Shown here: piece by piece, positions 22,160 through 33,315 of the stretch
How the letters are laid out: every line of letters starts with the position of its first letter
Position numbering within the stretch: position 1 is the stretch's first letter
Assembly (NCBI GenBank): GCA_012295275.1
Contig: CM022679.1
Span: 13,129,415-13,193,414, forward strand
Length of the DNA stretch: 64,000 nucleotides
From: Chrysomallon squamiferum
Taxonomy: Eukaryota > Mollusca > Gastropoda > Neomphalida > Peltospiridae
Direction of reading: 5' to 3'
The notes under the pieces: model-generated
Databases searched by the model: none
The model's input: the letters and a program-made list of their open reading frames with translations, nothing else
What the model was told of the DNA's origin: nothing
Made by a program: the position numbers and the translations under genes

Positions 22160-23352
22160 ATGTTGATATGTTTGATGTCAGATTTAGAAAGCGATCAAAC
22201 ATTTTTATTAGACTTGAATGACACCTACGACAACGTCACTGTCACCGAACAGTTTGCACCAATCCACATTGCGGTAATTTCGTTATGTTTTCTACTAATG
22301 GCTGTAATCTGCACAGGGAACTTTCTGACTATTCTTGCAGTGTGCATTACACCTTCACTGAGAACTGCGTCAAACATGTACGTCGTTTCGCTGGCGTCAG
22401 CCGATTTCTTAACAGGAACAACAATACCGTATTTTGCCCTAGCTTGGTATCCGCCATTCTGGCACGAGTTGAATCGCAACAAATATTTGTGCGTGATGCG
22501 CATGGTTTTGTACTTAACTTTTGTGTGTAACTCAGTATTCTGTATTGTCGTAATAGCATTTGACAGATTCTTGTTCATCAGATTTCCTCTGCAGTACGAT
22601 TATTACTACAGTCATGCGAAGGTTCGGGGTATTATTGCTGTTCTGTGGTTATTTTCTGTTTTCTTGGGTACTGTTCCACTTTACTACAACGACTGGACAG
22701 AAGGCGTCGGCTGCTTTTCTTTTCACGTCGTTCCGTACGAATACATAGCTTATGTTCTGTTTCCACTTTTCGCTTTATGTTCACTACTGACTGCTGGTTT
22801 TACGGATATATTGTTAGGACGGCAAACTGGCATCTCAGCAGAGAACGGAAATCGTCTGTTCATTATTCCTTTTCCACGCCTCACGCTCACACTCGCATTC
22901 ATCTACATTTTTCTCTTTCGTCGGAGTGGAAGTCTTGGAAAATGTTTATAATAGTGTTCGGGATTTTCTTTGCCTGCTGGGGCCCTTGCCTTCTTGTTCT
23001 AGTCATCCACAAGCACGTCTATATGAACCGTTTGGAAATGGAATTGATAGTGTGTCTAGGGTTTGTAAACGCTGGGATGGATTTTTTAATATATGCGTAT
23101 CAAAATAAAGCGTTTCGACAAGCCTTTAAAAGCATGTTCTTTAAATCAGTGCCCGTACATCAGAAAGTAACCGACAGGTGGAAACTTATTGTGAATCTGA
23201 TTCGTAGTCAAGGGTCTGAAATGTATCACATATTTTCACAGGATGTTACTCCTGGGCGCGGATCGAGCCGCTCTCCGTTTTCATTCAAAGAACAGACGAT
23301 TACGATACCGTTAGAAACGCAGACGCCATCTAAAGAAACCACACATTCATAG
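22160..23352 (+). pseudogene. Class A GPCR 6, one-base frameshift in TM5
   Basis: TM1 to TM5 are readable from the ATG at 22160 (sequons at N20 and N25, N54, D82, C111, D135-R136-F137, W163, C185). Homology with receptor 7 stays in frame to residue 214 (Phe, codon at 22799), then continues in the next frame from 22801 through ICL3, CWGP in TM6, and TM7 (NAGMDFLIY). The break coincides with a four-T run at 22798-22801, where one more T would restore the frame. Left as is, the first frame ends at 22951 with a nonsense tail and lacks TM6-TM7. TM7 has Asp for the NPxxY Asn and Phe for its Pro. The second part is otherwise clean to 23352, so either the mutation is very recent, is polymorphic, or is a sequencing error. 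Nearest paralogue is receptor 7. Confidence 0.88.
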
Positions 23353-24493
23353 TAAACGTTATAAACAGTAACATGTCCTTTGAATACAGACCAAAATACC
23401 TAACAATTTGTCATTAAGGCATTTGAGATTATCTTACAAATGTTTCAGAAATCCAGCTTACAGAGACTGCAGACAAATACTGACTTGAATTAACCGTTAT
23501 CTGTAGCTGTAATATTTCTCTAATAAGACTGAATGGAAAAGATAGCTAAATACTAATATGATATAACATATATTCTATTATTATTATCATCATCATCATC
23601 TTTGTCTGAAATATAATAACTACTGAAGGATATATATTTGTTCTTGAACAAGTATCTAAACATATATTCACTCACACTCACACACAAATACACACACATA
23701 CACACATATATATAAATTTGAGTAGTTTATGACAGAAAAAAAACAGTTCTATATTTATCCTTTAATAGTCTAAGTTACTGATTTTATTATGAAAGATGTA
23801 CAAATGTAATAATGTCTAATATTAGAAACTGAAATATGAATAAGGACAGTTTTATAGAAACATTCACAAATATTAAAACAGTTTTAAATACAGATACTAC
23901 TCTGTTTTGTCACTTATTTATTGTTTGTTTATTTATCTATCTATCTATCTGTCTATCTATTTATTTACTTATATATTTACTTGTTTGTTTATTTTTAACA
24001 GAAGGTAACAAATAAAAGTGAGAAAAGATAACGAGAATTTCTTCTGTTGTTCTAAATACAACATTGTAATGAGAAAAGAAAAAAGAAAAAGATAATGATA
24101 ATCGAAAGAATCTAAATTAAGCTAGAAATAGATATTGGGTTAAAGAAAGTCTTTGTAATCATAACTCTCGCAAACAAATTTTATGACAGCGTAAGATATA
24201 AGGGTTTTTCTTTTTGTTTTTGGAAATGTTTTGTTTGTTTGTTTGTTTCGGCTTGTACTAAATAACATACATTCGAAGATCCCTATTAATATAGAGTGTA
24301 AATGATAATAAAAACGACAACAATTAATTTCTAACTAAATGATAACAAAATAAGCAAAGCCGGATAAAGATGTGGGCTTTTGGGGCTGCAGCCAAGGGCC
24401 TCACCCAGTGTCGTGCAGAGCCAGGCCGGCGGGACGGTGGCCCCGGGCATCCAATCAGAGAAAAGAACTTAATAAATTTGGTTGATTTATATT

Positions 24494-24622
24494 TAAATCG
24501 AATAAAGTGTTTATTTTATTTCATCTGTTTACATATTCAAAATATCTTCCTTTCTCATAATATTTCTCAGTACAGGCCTTATACTTGAGTCTTTGGGGCA
24601 TACAATCACGGAGTTGGCCCCG
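24494..24622 (-). repeat. Dispersed repeat, copy 2
   Basis: Counterpart of 15964-16087. The minus strand keeps an open frame here with CMPQRLKYKACTEKYYEKG, and the open frame extends to 24862, where it is probably chance. Adjacent 24361-24460 is unusually GC-rich for this window and may belong to the same element. Confidence 0.5.
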
Positions 24623-24869
24623 GGATCCACCAGACCTCTGCACGCCACTAGCCTCACCGCGTCTGTAGCTCAGGGACCTACAAAATCGTATGTGTAGCTT
24701 GTGAAGAGTACAAATAAAAATAACAGTGACCTGACGTAGGTGCGGTAAGACAGAATTTTGGTACGCGGGACAAAACGTCTTAGAACGCCTATGCACCTGA
24801 GAATTACAATTTTCGGTTTTAATTAATAAAAATAAAAATGTGTAATTATCAACTGCGTTCATTAGTCTA

Positions 24870-24901
<32 letters not shown>

Positions 24902-25016
24902 TTCTTTAATTTGGACAGAAGCATGGTTGATTGTAACATCCTTAATACAGCATCATATAAATTAGGTATAATAATAGTACAGAGAATAGAAATAAATGCC
25001 CTTTGTTTTTGGCCTC

Positions 25017-25024
25017 TGACGTCA
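25017..25024. promoter_or_regulatory. CRE palindrome upstream of receptor 7
   Basis: Perfect TGACGTCA with a second GACGTCA seven-base match 13 bp on (25037-25043). It lies about 1 kb before the predicted 5' UTR acceptor at 26021, so it could mark the promoter of an upstream noncoding exon. Confidence 0.4.
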
Positions 25025-26422
25025 GCTTTTCGCGACGTCAGGCAGCCGATGAGCAAACTGTACCTTTGTTATTGCTTTCAAAACTGGTTAATAAGAAACG
25101 CTAAGTAAAGCGCCGTGCATTTCATGTACGACGAAACCAACCACAAACCACAACCGCAAAATTCCCACAAGAATAGTAATTCAAAGGTAATTCGATTTAA
25201 ACAATTTATACAAGAAGACTGAGAAAGGTAAAGCGTTTATAACTCATATTTTGTTTTGCGTTTTATCAGGTCAGTTTATAAAATTTATCAAAATATAGTA
25301 CTGTATGTTTAGGCGAGTTTATAAATAATTTTGTTTAATAATTTTCTGCATACGATGAGGCGTAAAACAAAGAATTAAGGGGACATAATTATCTTTGACT
25401 ACAGCAGTGTGGAATCTGTCATACATTGGTGATACGATGAAATACTAGTCTAAAAATATTCTGCATATTTATGAGTGTGTGTGTGTGTGTGTGTTGTTGT
25501 TGTTTTGTTTTGTTTCTTTCATTTTCATTCCATCTTAGTTAATAACGATATATTACAACAAAAGAGTATAGTTAAAAAGTATTTGGGTATAACCATGTTC
25601 CTATTGTAGTGACTTTATAGTATACAATTGGACCAACCTGCCCAAAGATTCTTATAATGTAAAATAATAATAATATAAATAATAATAATAATATATCATT
25701 CCACCATGTCTGTAGTGACGTGACAGTATTACGGTGTATCAGATGTTCTGAAACAGTATTATTTATTATGATTCTACATTATTAACAAGCATAGGTCATC
25801 CGTAAAATAATAATTTTAAAGTACTTTATTATTGACACGATTAATTTGTTCAGTCAAAGCACTCTTTAAATTTATTTTATGCTTTCTGTAACATATAACA
25901 ATTAATTTAATGCTGGATATTTCTTTTCTTCTTCTTCTTTTTTTATTTATTTAGTTTTAATGCAGCGGTCGTTTGTGCATGTATTTGACCAATGATGTAT
26001 CTTTTTCTGTTTCTTTTGCAGAAGACTACTGTCAACGAAGAATAGCTGCTGCAGAATCACAAAGATTTCAAAGAAAGTGCAAATTTCATTTTAAAATAAT
26101 AAGAAAAGTTGAAAAGAATTGAAAACTACTTCTGAATATAAACAAACAAAAAATGAATTAAGATATACATGTATCTTTAAAAAGAAGACGACGAAACACG
26201 ATAAATACGTCAAAAGAAACTGAATACACCGAATTAACATTCCAAGATATGGATCAGAATAATCATAAATTGTTAGAAATATTTCATTTCACGTTTTCTG
26301 TATAATGGCTAATCACGACAAAGGACAGATTAAAGCAGTGTTTGGCAGGTTTTATTTGTTGCAATTCATCACCACTGTCTGAATAATTAAATTTAGTATA
26401 TGCATCCTCCTCGACCATTCCA

Positions 26423-27739
26423 ATGTTTGAAATAGAAACCCCAAAAGAAAACTTTACGAGGCAAGACGATTTCACATCAAAGCATGTTACAACTCTTATT
26501 ATCAGTCTTTTTCTGATGATCTTCATTTGCGCTGGCAATCTGATGGCCATCATCGCTGTGTGTATAACGCCGGCGCTGAAAACGATCTCCAACATGTTCG
26601 TTGTCTCCTTGGCTATCGCAGACTTCTGCACGGGGGCGATCATTCCTTACTTCACTTTCGGCTTGTATCCGCCGTTCTGGGACGAGCTGGCACGAAACAA
26701 GTACCTCTGCTTGTCTCGCATGGTGCTCTATCTTGTGTTTGTATCCAACTCGGTTCTTTGCATAGTGACTATATCGTTTGACAGGTTCATATTTATCCGT
26801 TTTCCGCTGAATTACGAAACGATGGTCAGTGTTCGGAAAGCTTTAGCGGTGATTTTTTTTAACTGGGGGCTGGCGATTCTGTTGGGGTCGGTTCCCCTTT
26901 ATTACAACACTTGGCGAGACGGGTTCGGATGTCACTCGTACTTTGTGGTACCGTATCAGTATATCAGTTATGTACTCTGTCCTGTGTTCTTTTCTCTGTG
27001 CGTCTTCACCGCGGCTTTCTATTTGTACATAGTGACAACAGCGAGTAAGCACCGGCGGAAAGTTCGGAGACTGTCGCAATACAGCAGCACCGCAGGACTA
27101 ACCACTCACTGGAAGCTGAGTTCCGAATGGAAATCTGTAAAAATGTTCATAGTTGTATTCGGTGTTTTCTTCATATGTTGGGCGCCTGGTTTTATTGCTA
27201 TTATTATTCACAGGTATGCGCACATAGACCACTTCTTGTTGAATTTCATAGTGGCTCTCGGATTCCTGAATTCTGGAATGAACTTCATTATATATTCATA
27301 TCAGAATAAACAGTTTCGACATGCTTTTAAAAAAATGCTGAGAGGACCTTTAGGATTCATACAAAATACTTACAAGACATATTTGGGAGATCCGTTAACA
27401 AAATTACTAATGAGATCCGCATCGATGAGGCGGTTTTTCCACGTGGTATCGGAACAGAAAAAAAAGATTATGACCTTAAAATTCTTTAAATATTTCACAA
27501 CAAATAAACTTTCTCCTCCATATTCCTCCACGACGACTAAAACTTTCACAAACGAAACTGTTTATGCTCATACAGAAACAGAACAAAAAACGACGTCAAC
27601 ACCAGCATCAGACGCGATACCGAACCCACCGCCATCACCTCGAAGACAATCAGCACCGGCAGGTCGTGAACATGCGTACACTTCGGAATACCCTCCAAAG
27701 GTGCGACGCATGTCATCGCCATCGGATATATCAAATTAA
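26423..27739 (+). CDS. Class A GPCR 7, intronless, long C-tail
   Basis: 438 residues, over 100 longer than its neighbours because of the C-tail. Sequon at N10. N39, D67, C96, D120-R121-F122, W148, C170, CWAP at 252-255, TM7 N287-F-I-I-Y291 with Phe at the NPxxY proline. ICL3 (209-234) is basic with RRLS. The tail (about 305-438) is first basic (RSASMRRFF, KKKIM), then Ser/Thr/Pro-rich, with RRQS at 407-410 and RRMS at 428-431 fitting the PKA consensus, and a proline run (NPPPSPRR). The tail could be a regulated scaffold or arrestin region. GC-richer than receptors 1-4. Closest relative in the window is receptor 6. Ligand unknown. Confidence 0.93.
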   Translation: MFEIETPKENFTRQDDFTSKHVTTLIISLFLMIFICAGNLMAIIAVCITPALKTISNMFVVSLAIADFCTGAIIPYFTFGLYPPFWDELARNKYLCLSRMVLYLVFVSNSVLCIVTISFDRFIFIRFPLNYETMVSVRKALAVIFFNWGLAILLGSVPLYYNTWRDGFGCHSYFVVPYQYISYVLCPVFFSLCVFTAAFYLYIVTTASKHRRKVRRLSQYSSTAGLTTHWKLSSEWKSVKMFIVVFGVFFICWAPGFIAIIIHRYAHIDHFLLNFIVALGFLNSGMNFIIYSYQNKQFRHAFKKMLRGPLGFIQNTYKTYLGDPLTKLLMRSASMRRFFHVVSEQKKKIMTLKFFKYFTTNKLSPPYSSTTTKTFTNETVYAHTETEQKTTSTPASDAIPNPPPSPRRQSAPAGREHAYTSEYPPKVRRMSSPSDISN

Positions 27740-28097
27740 ATATTTAAAAATCGAAAAGCTATTTTGGATATAACTGCTTGAATGAGTCACAATTTAGACA
27801 TAAAAAAAAAACAAAAAAACAAAAAAAAACATGTATATAGTTAAATATAAATATGTGTGTGTGTGTGTGTAATATGATTTGCTTCCTCTGTCGTGCTCTT
27901 TATATTCAGCTCCCTGTTTTATTGTAACATTTTGACATTAAAATGTGATAATTATATTATATAAATAGTTTAAAACAGAATTTCTATTTATTTTTCTAGC
28001 ATTGTGAGTTTCGCTATCGATTTATTTTAATGATCATTGTAACGTTCAGTTTCCAAAGTAATCAGTTTTAAAATTTGGAATTTTATTTATTCACACA

Positions 28098-28145
<48 letters not shown>

Positions 28146-28185
28146 ATTGATTTAGTTACCATTATCATCATCATCATTATTATAA

Positions 28186-28218
<33 letters not shown>

Positions 28219-29523
28219 TGTGGTTTGTAAAGTATGCCTATTTGCATGCTTTTTAAAATCTGTAAAATTTGTATTAATTCTCCCCTTAAAAATTGCATTT
28301 GTTTATATATAAATATTTATATATCTATAATACCGACAGTAGTTATATTATTCAAGAAGCATATTATTTATTTGTAAACAGCTACACAAAGTTAACAGTT
28401 TGCCTAATGCGGCTGAAAGTCATGCCTCAGATCTTCTTAAAGAAATCTATCATGTCACGATGGATTCGCGATTCAGAATCAATTATTGTACACTTTAAAT
28501 TTTGTTTTTATGTTGGCTAAATTAATTTTGTTTTCAATTATATTTAAAAGAAAATAGGCAAATAATATTTTCAGATACAGAAAATTTGTCATTAAAATAT
28601 GTTTGCAATGATAAAAGGATGAATAAAAATTTGTTTTACAAAAACAGAACACATTCTACCATTAAAATGTCTGATGACAGAGAAACTGCATGCTGTATAT
28701 TAAGGGAAATAATGTACAGGAGTGTTGAAAAAAAAATTATTTAAATATTCCAGTTTATTCCACATTATTCCAAACATTAAATACACAGCAGAATATTCTT
28801 ACGCTTATAATCAACCACCACACTACAGTTACCCGTACATGGATACACGCACACAGACGCACTAGCACACGTATCATTGCTCATAACAAAGTTTGACAAT
28901 AAAATAATAAATGATATCTGTTGGTGTCATGTCGTGGTGACGGACTCATAGCTGTATTGTTATATGACAACACCAGCAGAAATGTTATAGTAAACAGATT
29001 CCACTTAACGTCGGAAAAATGTTTTTTGCTTGTTTGTTTAGACTTTTTATTTTTATTCATTATTATTATTTTTTGTTTGTTTATTTGTTTGGTTTGTTTT
29101 TAGTTATATTTCGTTATTAATTCAGACTGAAAAGCAAAAAAAAAAAAAAAAAAAAAAATAAATAAATAAACAAACAAATTAGAAGAACGCAAAATGTATT
29201 TAGAGTATTTCTCACTGGTATGACCAAAGGTGCACTTTAATGCCTTTGACTGAACCATACCATTACCGTTTGTCAAGAATGTAAATTCCAAATCTTGTCT
29301 TATTACTAAAGTATCTTCTGACAATTAATGGTTTTTTAATATATAGGAATGTAATATTATACAATTTTAAGTAATAATACTAACAGGATTAATATTTTAT
29401 ACTTTAAAGATATAATCTATTTTCTTCCTTTCTTTAAATTTGAATAATACTGTCAGCTGTTAAATTATTAATTTTGAAATACCCCTTGTCCATATTAATC
29501 ATTTTCTTTTGTTTTACTTTGTT

Positions 29524-29554
<31 letters not shown>

Positions 29555-29899
29555 TTTTAACATGCAGTGCATTATAAACCTTAATACTTTTTCAAGTATG
29601 CATCAGCAGATAATTGTGTCTGTGTGTATGTGTATGTGATAATTATACATTCCCAATGACATGGAAATAACTGGTTTGATTTCGTTGATCATAATTAATG
29701 ATAAAATGGATTAGGTGTGAAAAAAAAAAAATTCACCATACCATTATCTTTCAGCATTATGATGATTGTAAACTAGAGTACATTCCCTTTAATAGATGGC
29801 GTTCATAATTTAAACTACTGGTTTTTGTCTGTTTGTTTCGCGTAGAATGTTAATATTGCTATTTGTTGTCATCAGTCGAAAGAGCGGGAGTTCGAAAAT
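27740..29899. other. Spacer between receptor 7 and MAD2L1
   Basis: No gene seen. It contains a CA microsatellite (28092-28141), a TTA microsatellite (28187-28218), an A-run (29136-29158), a TTTA array (29525-29560) and otherwise A/T-rich sequence. The MAD2L1 promoter must lie in its last few hundred bases; I see no clear TATA box there. Confidence 0.5.
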
Positions 29900-31833
29900 A
29901 TGAGTGCGACAAATACACAAAATGCGATTACTTTAAAAGGATCGACAGACATAGTGGCAGAATTTTTTGGTAAAACAGCCCATACGTATATATTTCTTTT
30001 GATTCCTGAGCTTCGATACCATGATCGCCTTTTATTAATATTAATGCACAATTGTGTGACCGATTCGCCGCATGTTCATTTCTCAGCAAAGAGCAATCAA
30101 TGAATCAAAAAAGTTTGATGAATTAAAGAACTAAATGCAAATGATGAACTAAATGCAAATCATGATATAACTATTACGACTGCTTAATTTTTTTTTTTTA
30201 TAAACTAATGAATGTGTTGTTTCAGAAATATGAATTTGAAGAAAGACTAACAGGAGCCTATAAATTATAATCTAGATTAAACTGACGTAGTTAAAAAGAA
30301 AAAGGAAACATTTTAAGTTTTATTACATAACCAGTGATAATAAAATAATACTAAGAGCCTTAAAAGTAAAGAAGATGAATAAACTTTTCTTTAATTCAAT
30401 TCTTTTTTTAATTATTATTATAAATAAAGGAATTTTGAAGTTTAGGCCCTGTCCTCAACAGTGATTGAATTTTTGTTTATGTCAGACATCATTAGTTTAT
30501 ATATTAATCAAACCATAACGCAGGTTTTATTTATAATTGTTTATTTATTTAATATTTTGTTTTCTTACAGATTATGGAATTAATAGTATTTTGTACCAGC
30601 GAGGTATCTATGCTCCAGAAACTTTTACTCGTGTTCAGAACTATGGCTTGACACTTCTTGTGACCACTGATGAGCAGTTAAAAAAATATCTTAATGAAGT
30701 TCTGTCCCAAATAAAAGGTAGTCATATTATTCTTGTAAAATATTTTATATTCAGTCTCTTGAATTTTTAACCACATAACTGGATTACTTTTAGAAAGACA
30801 ACTAAGAGGCTTCATAGCTGAATGATAAATATAAAAATAAAAAATATTAAGATTTGTGTGAATAGCCCAAATTCTTAAAAATTGTCCATTTTATAAAAAT
30901 CATTTTTGTGCAGTTAACTATTCAGTTAAAACTGTCTGTGATGAACTCATAAAGACCCAAGATTTGGTACATACAATAATAATTATACAAACTAAAACAA
31001 TTTCAGAACATCACTCTGTTTAAGTTCATTTATACTTTTCATATATTTTCTGAAAATGTTCCGTTTATTTTAATAACATCAGTATGTCATATTTTAATTT
31101 CAGTGTGGCTGATGGACATGACTGTGCAGAAACTGGTCATTGTTATCAAGGACATCAAAAGCAATGAGGTGTTGGAGAGGTGGCAGTTTGACATAGAATG
31201 TGATAAAACGGTCACAAGCACAACGTACATTACATTTTTCATTTTATTTATTTATAGATTATTATTATTAGCTAATTTAGTTACTGTAACAAAGGCAATT
31301 TTTATTCAAGTAAAGCCCATAATATATTGAGGTATTTATTACATAGTGTAGTGTGTGTTTAGTTTTTGCACTGTGCATTAAAGTTTTGTTAATAATAAAT
31401 TTTTAAGTTCCTATTATCTTATTTCTGTATTTTATTACAAAATAATTTATAAGTGATATATTTCTAATTGGCTCTGTTGTCATTACTTGGATTTCAGAAC
31501 ACAAAAGGCAAATATTTAATGAATCATATAACTGTCCCTGTTGATGTTTGAACTTTTTTGTGTGTGTATGTATTTGTTACCATGTGAAGATGTGAGAGAG
31601 GAAAACTGCAGCCACCATTTGATAATAAGTACTGTTACTGTTTAGCTACAAGGGATTTGTATACATATATATATATATGTATGTATGTGTATAATATCCC
31701 TTGTAGCTAAACAGAAAAACATTTGTTATTAATTTTAAACAGGGACAGTTACATGATTCCTTTTGTGTTATGAAATCCAATTAGAGATATTTCATTTATA
31801 AATTACTTTGTAACTAATTACAGACAATAGAAA

Positions 31834-31868
<35 letters not shown>

Positions 31869-32900
31869 TAAGACATCAATTTTATTTTATTATTATTATT
31901 TTTTGGTTATTATATTTAGATGTTGTGAAACACTGATTCATTCCTCTGGTGATTTTTACAAAATTAATTTATGTCCTAAATAGAATGACTTCAGAACATA
32001 TATTGAATTTACTTTTCCTATTCTGCATACAATGTGTTGTTATATTTTGAGTGTGTTTAATCTCACATTGTGTAAAACATATCTGAAATGTTTGCAGTAA
32101 AAGAGAGAATGCCAACATTAAAGAGATAAAGAATGAGATTCGCTCAGTAATTAGACAGATCACAGCATCCATCACCTTCCTGCCTCTCCTTGAAACAGCA
32201 TGTAAGAGTTTGAAATATTTAATTTCAGATATGTTCATTATAAAATCTCAGCTTACTTTAAAATTATCAAGACGTCAACTTTAAAGCAACAAAAATAATA
32301 ATGGTATTGAAATAGTTACCGCACTGAAAAAGAGAAATGTACATAAACAAAAATGTTTTGTATTTCTTAAATTTGGCTGTACATACTCTTAAAAGCTATT
32401 GATGCTAAAGTGATTGATAATTTCATCAGTTCTTCATACCTTCTGTAATATGTTTTTAATTTTATACTACTGTCAACATCATTTTCTGAAGAGGTGTTAG
32501 AATATGTTACATTCATTTGAAATGTTAAAAGCAACCTACATTAATTTCAGCAATTGTTTTAATAACATTTAATTTTATTTTATTTTTCCTACATAATTAT
32601 ATTATAAAGATATACAACTGATTTTACAGACACTGATCATCTAGGATTTCATTTAGTCCTGATAAAAATTAGTACTGAAGTTCGTTAACAACTGACATTT
32701 AACATTTATTTAATTTATAATCTGTATTTTTAGGTTCATTTGACATATTGGTTTATACGGACAAGGACTCGGAACTTCCCAATACCTGGGGTGAATCAGG
32801 TCCACATCTCATTGTGGACTCTGATGAGGTTCGGTTGAGATCTTTCTCCACAACAATACACAAAGTAGACGCCATGGTGGCCTACAAGAAATCAGACTGA
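29900..32900 (+). CDS. MAD2L1: MAD2L1, mitotic spindle assembly checkpoint protein
   Basis: Five exons: 29900-29969, 30571-30717, 31104-31224, 32098-32201, 32734-32900, all with GT-AG introns (601, 386, 873, 532 bp; phases 1, 1, 2, 1). They join to 202 residues, matching the usual about 205 for animal MAD2. The protein is one HORMA domain: ITLKGSTDIVAEFF, GINSILYQRGIY, ETFTRVQNYGLTLLVTTD, VLERWQFDIECDKT, EIRSVIRQI, FLPLLE, and the C-terminal safety-belt region SFSTTIHKVDAMVAYK are all recognisable. MAD2 binds MAD1 and CDC20 at unattached kinetochores and holds back the anaphase-promoting complex. The first exon donor gives EFF-D-YGINS across the junction. An odd feature is the 3' end: the last codons form the start of a 72-bp tandem repeat. 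The exon 3 donor (ACGTACAT) is weaker than the others; an alternative GT at 31211 would leave a phase mismatch. Confidence 0.95.
31405..31836. mobile_element. Fold-back (long inverted repeat) element in MAD2L1 intron 3
   Basis: Left arm (31405 to about 31656) and right arm (about 31696 to 31836) are imperfect reverse complements. Paired pieces include TTTAGCTACAAGGGAT with ATCCCTTGTAGCTAAA near the centre, AACTGTCCCTGTT with AACAGGGACAGTT, ACACAAAAGG with CCTTTTGTGT, and CTAATTGG with CCAATTAG. The left arm has extra inserted bases. The centre is a TA/TG-rich loop (31657-31695). This is a non-autonomous MITE or fold-back element; no transposase. In a transcript it could form a long hairpin. 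Confidence 0.8.
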
Positions 32901-33315
32901 TAAAACTTCTCCAGACACTGAAATTCTTTTTACTTTGGAGTTGGGAACACTGCTTACAAGAAATCAGATTGATAAAACTTCTCCAGACACTGAAATTCTT
33001 TTTACTATGGAATCAGAAACACTGCTTACAAGAAATCAGACTGATAAAACTTCTCCATAGTCTGAAATTCTTTTTACTTTGGAGTTGGGAACACTGCTTA
33101 CAAGAAATCAGACTGATAAAACTTCTCCATAGTCTGAAATTCTTTTTACTTTGGAGTTGGGAACACTGCTTACAAGAAATCAGACTGATAAAACTTCTCC
33201 AGACACTGAAATTCTTTTTACTATGGAATCAGAAACACTGCTTACAAGAAATCAGACTGATAAAACTTCTCCATAGTCTGAAATTCTTTTTACTTTGGAG
33301 TCAGGAACACTGCTT
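32884..33315 (+). repeat. 72-bp minisatellite overlapping the MAD2L1 stop codon
   Basis: Six head-to-tail units start at 32884, 32956, 33028, 33100, 33172 and 33244, exactly 72 bp apart. Each opens with ACAAGAAATCAGACTGATAA, which in unit 1 is the coding end of MAD2L1 (Tyr third base, Lys, Lys, Ser, Asp, stop). Two positions define subtypes: CCAGACACTGAA or CCATAGTCTGAA, and ATGGAATCAGAA or TTGGAGTTGGGA. The order suggests that units 2-3 and 5-6 copy one another. Because 72 is a multiple of 3, another frame stays open through the array as a 24-residue repeat (32969-33352). A decayed further unit is visible near 33463-33515. Confidence 0.93.

Larger units (their letters stand above)
23353..26422. 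other. Spacer between receptors 6 and 7
   Basis: No gene seen. It includes a CA/TA-rich tract (23670-23715), a TCTA/TTTA tract (23920-24000), a GC-richer patch at 24361-24460 leading into dispersed repeat copy 2 (24494-24622), a CRE (25017-25024), a GT tract (25473-25494), and a splice acceptor (CTTTTGCAG, ending 26021) that may begin the receptor 7 exon. Confidence 0.5.
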
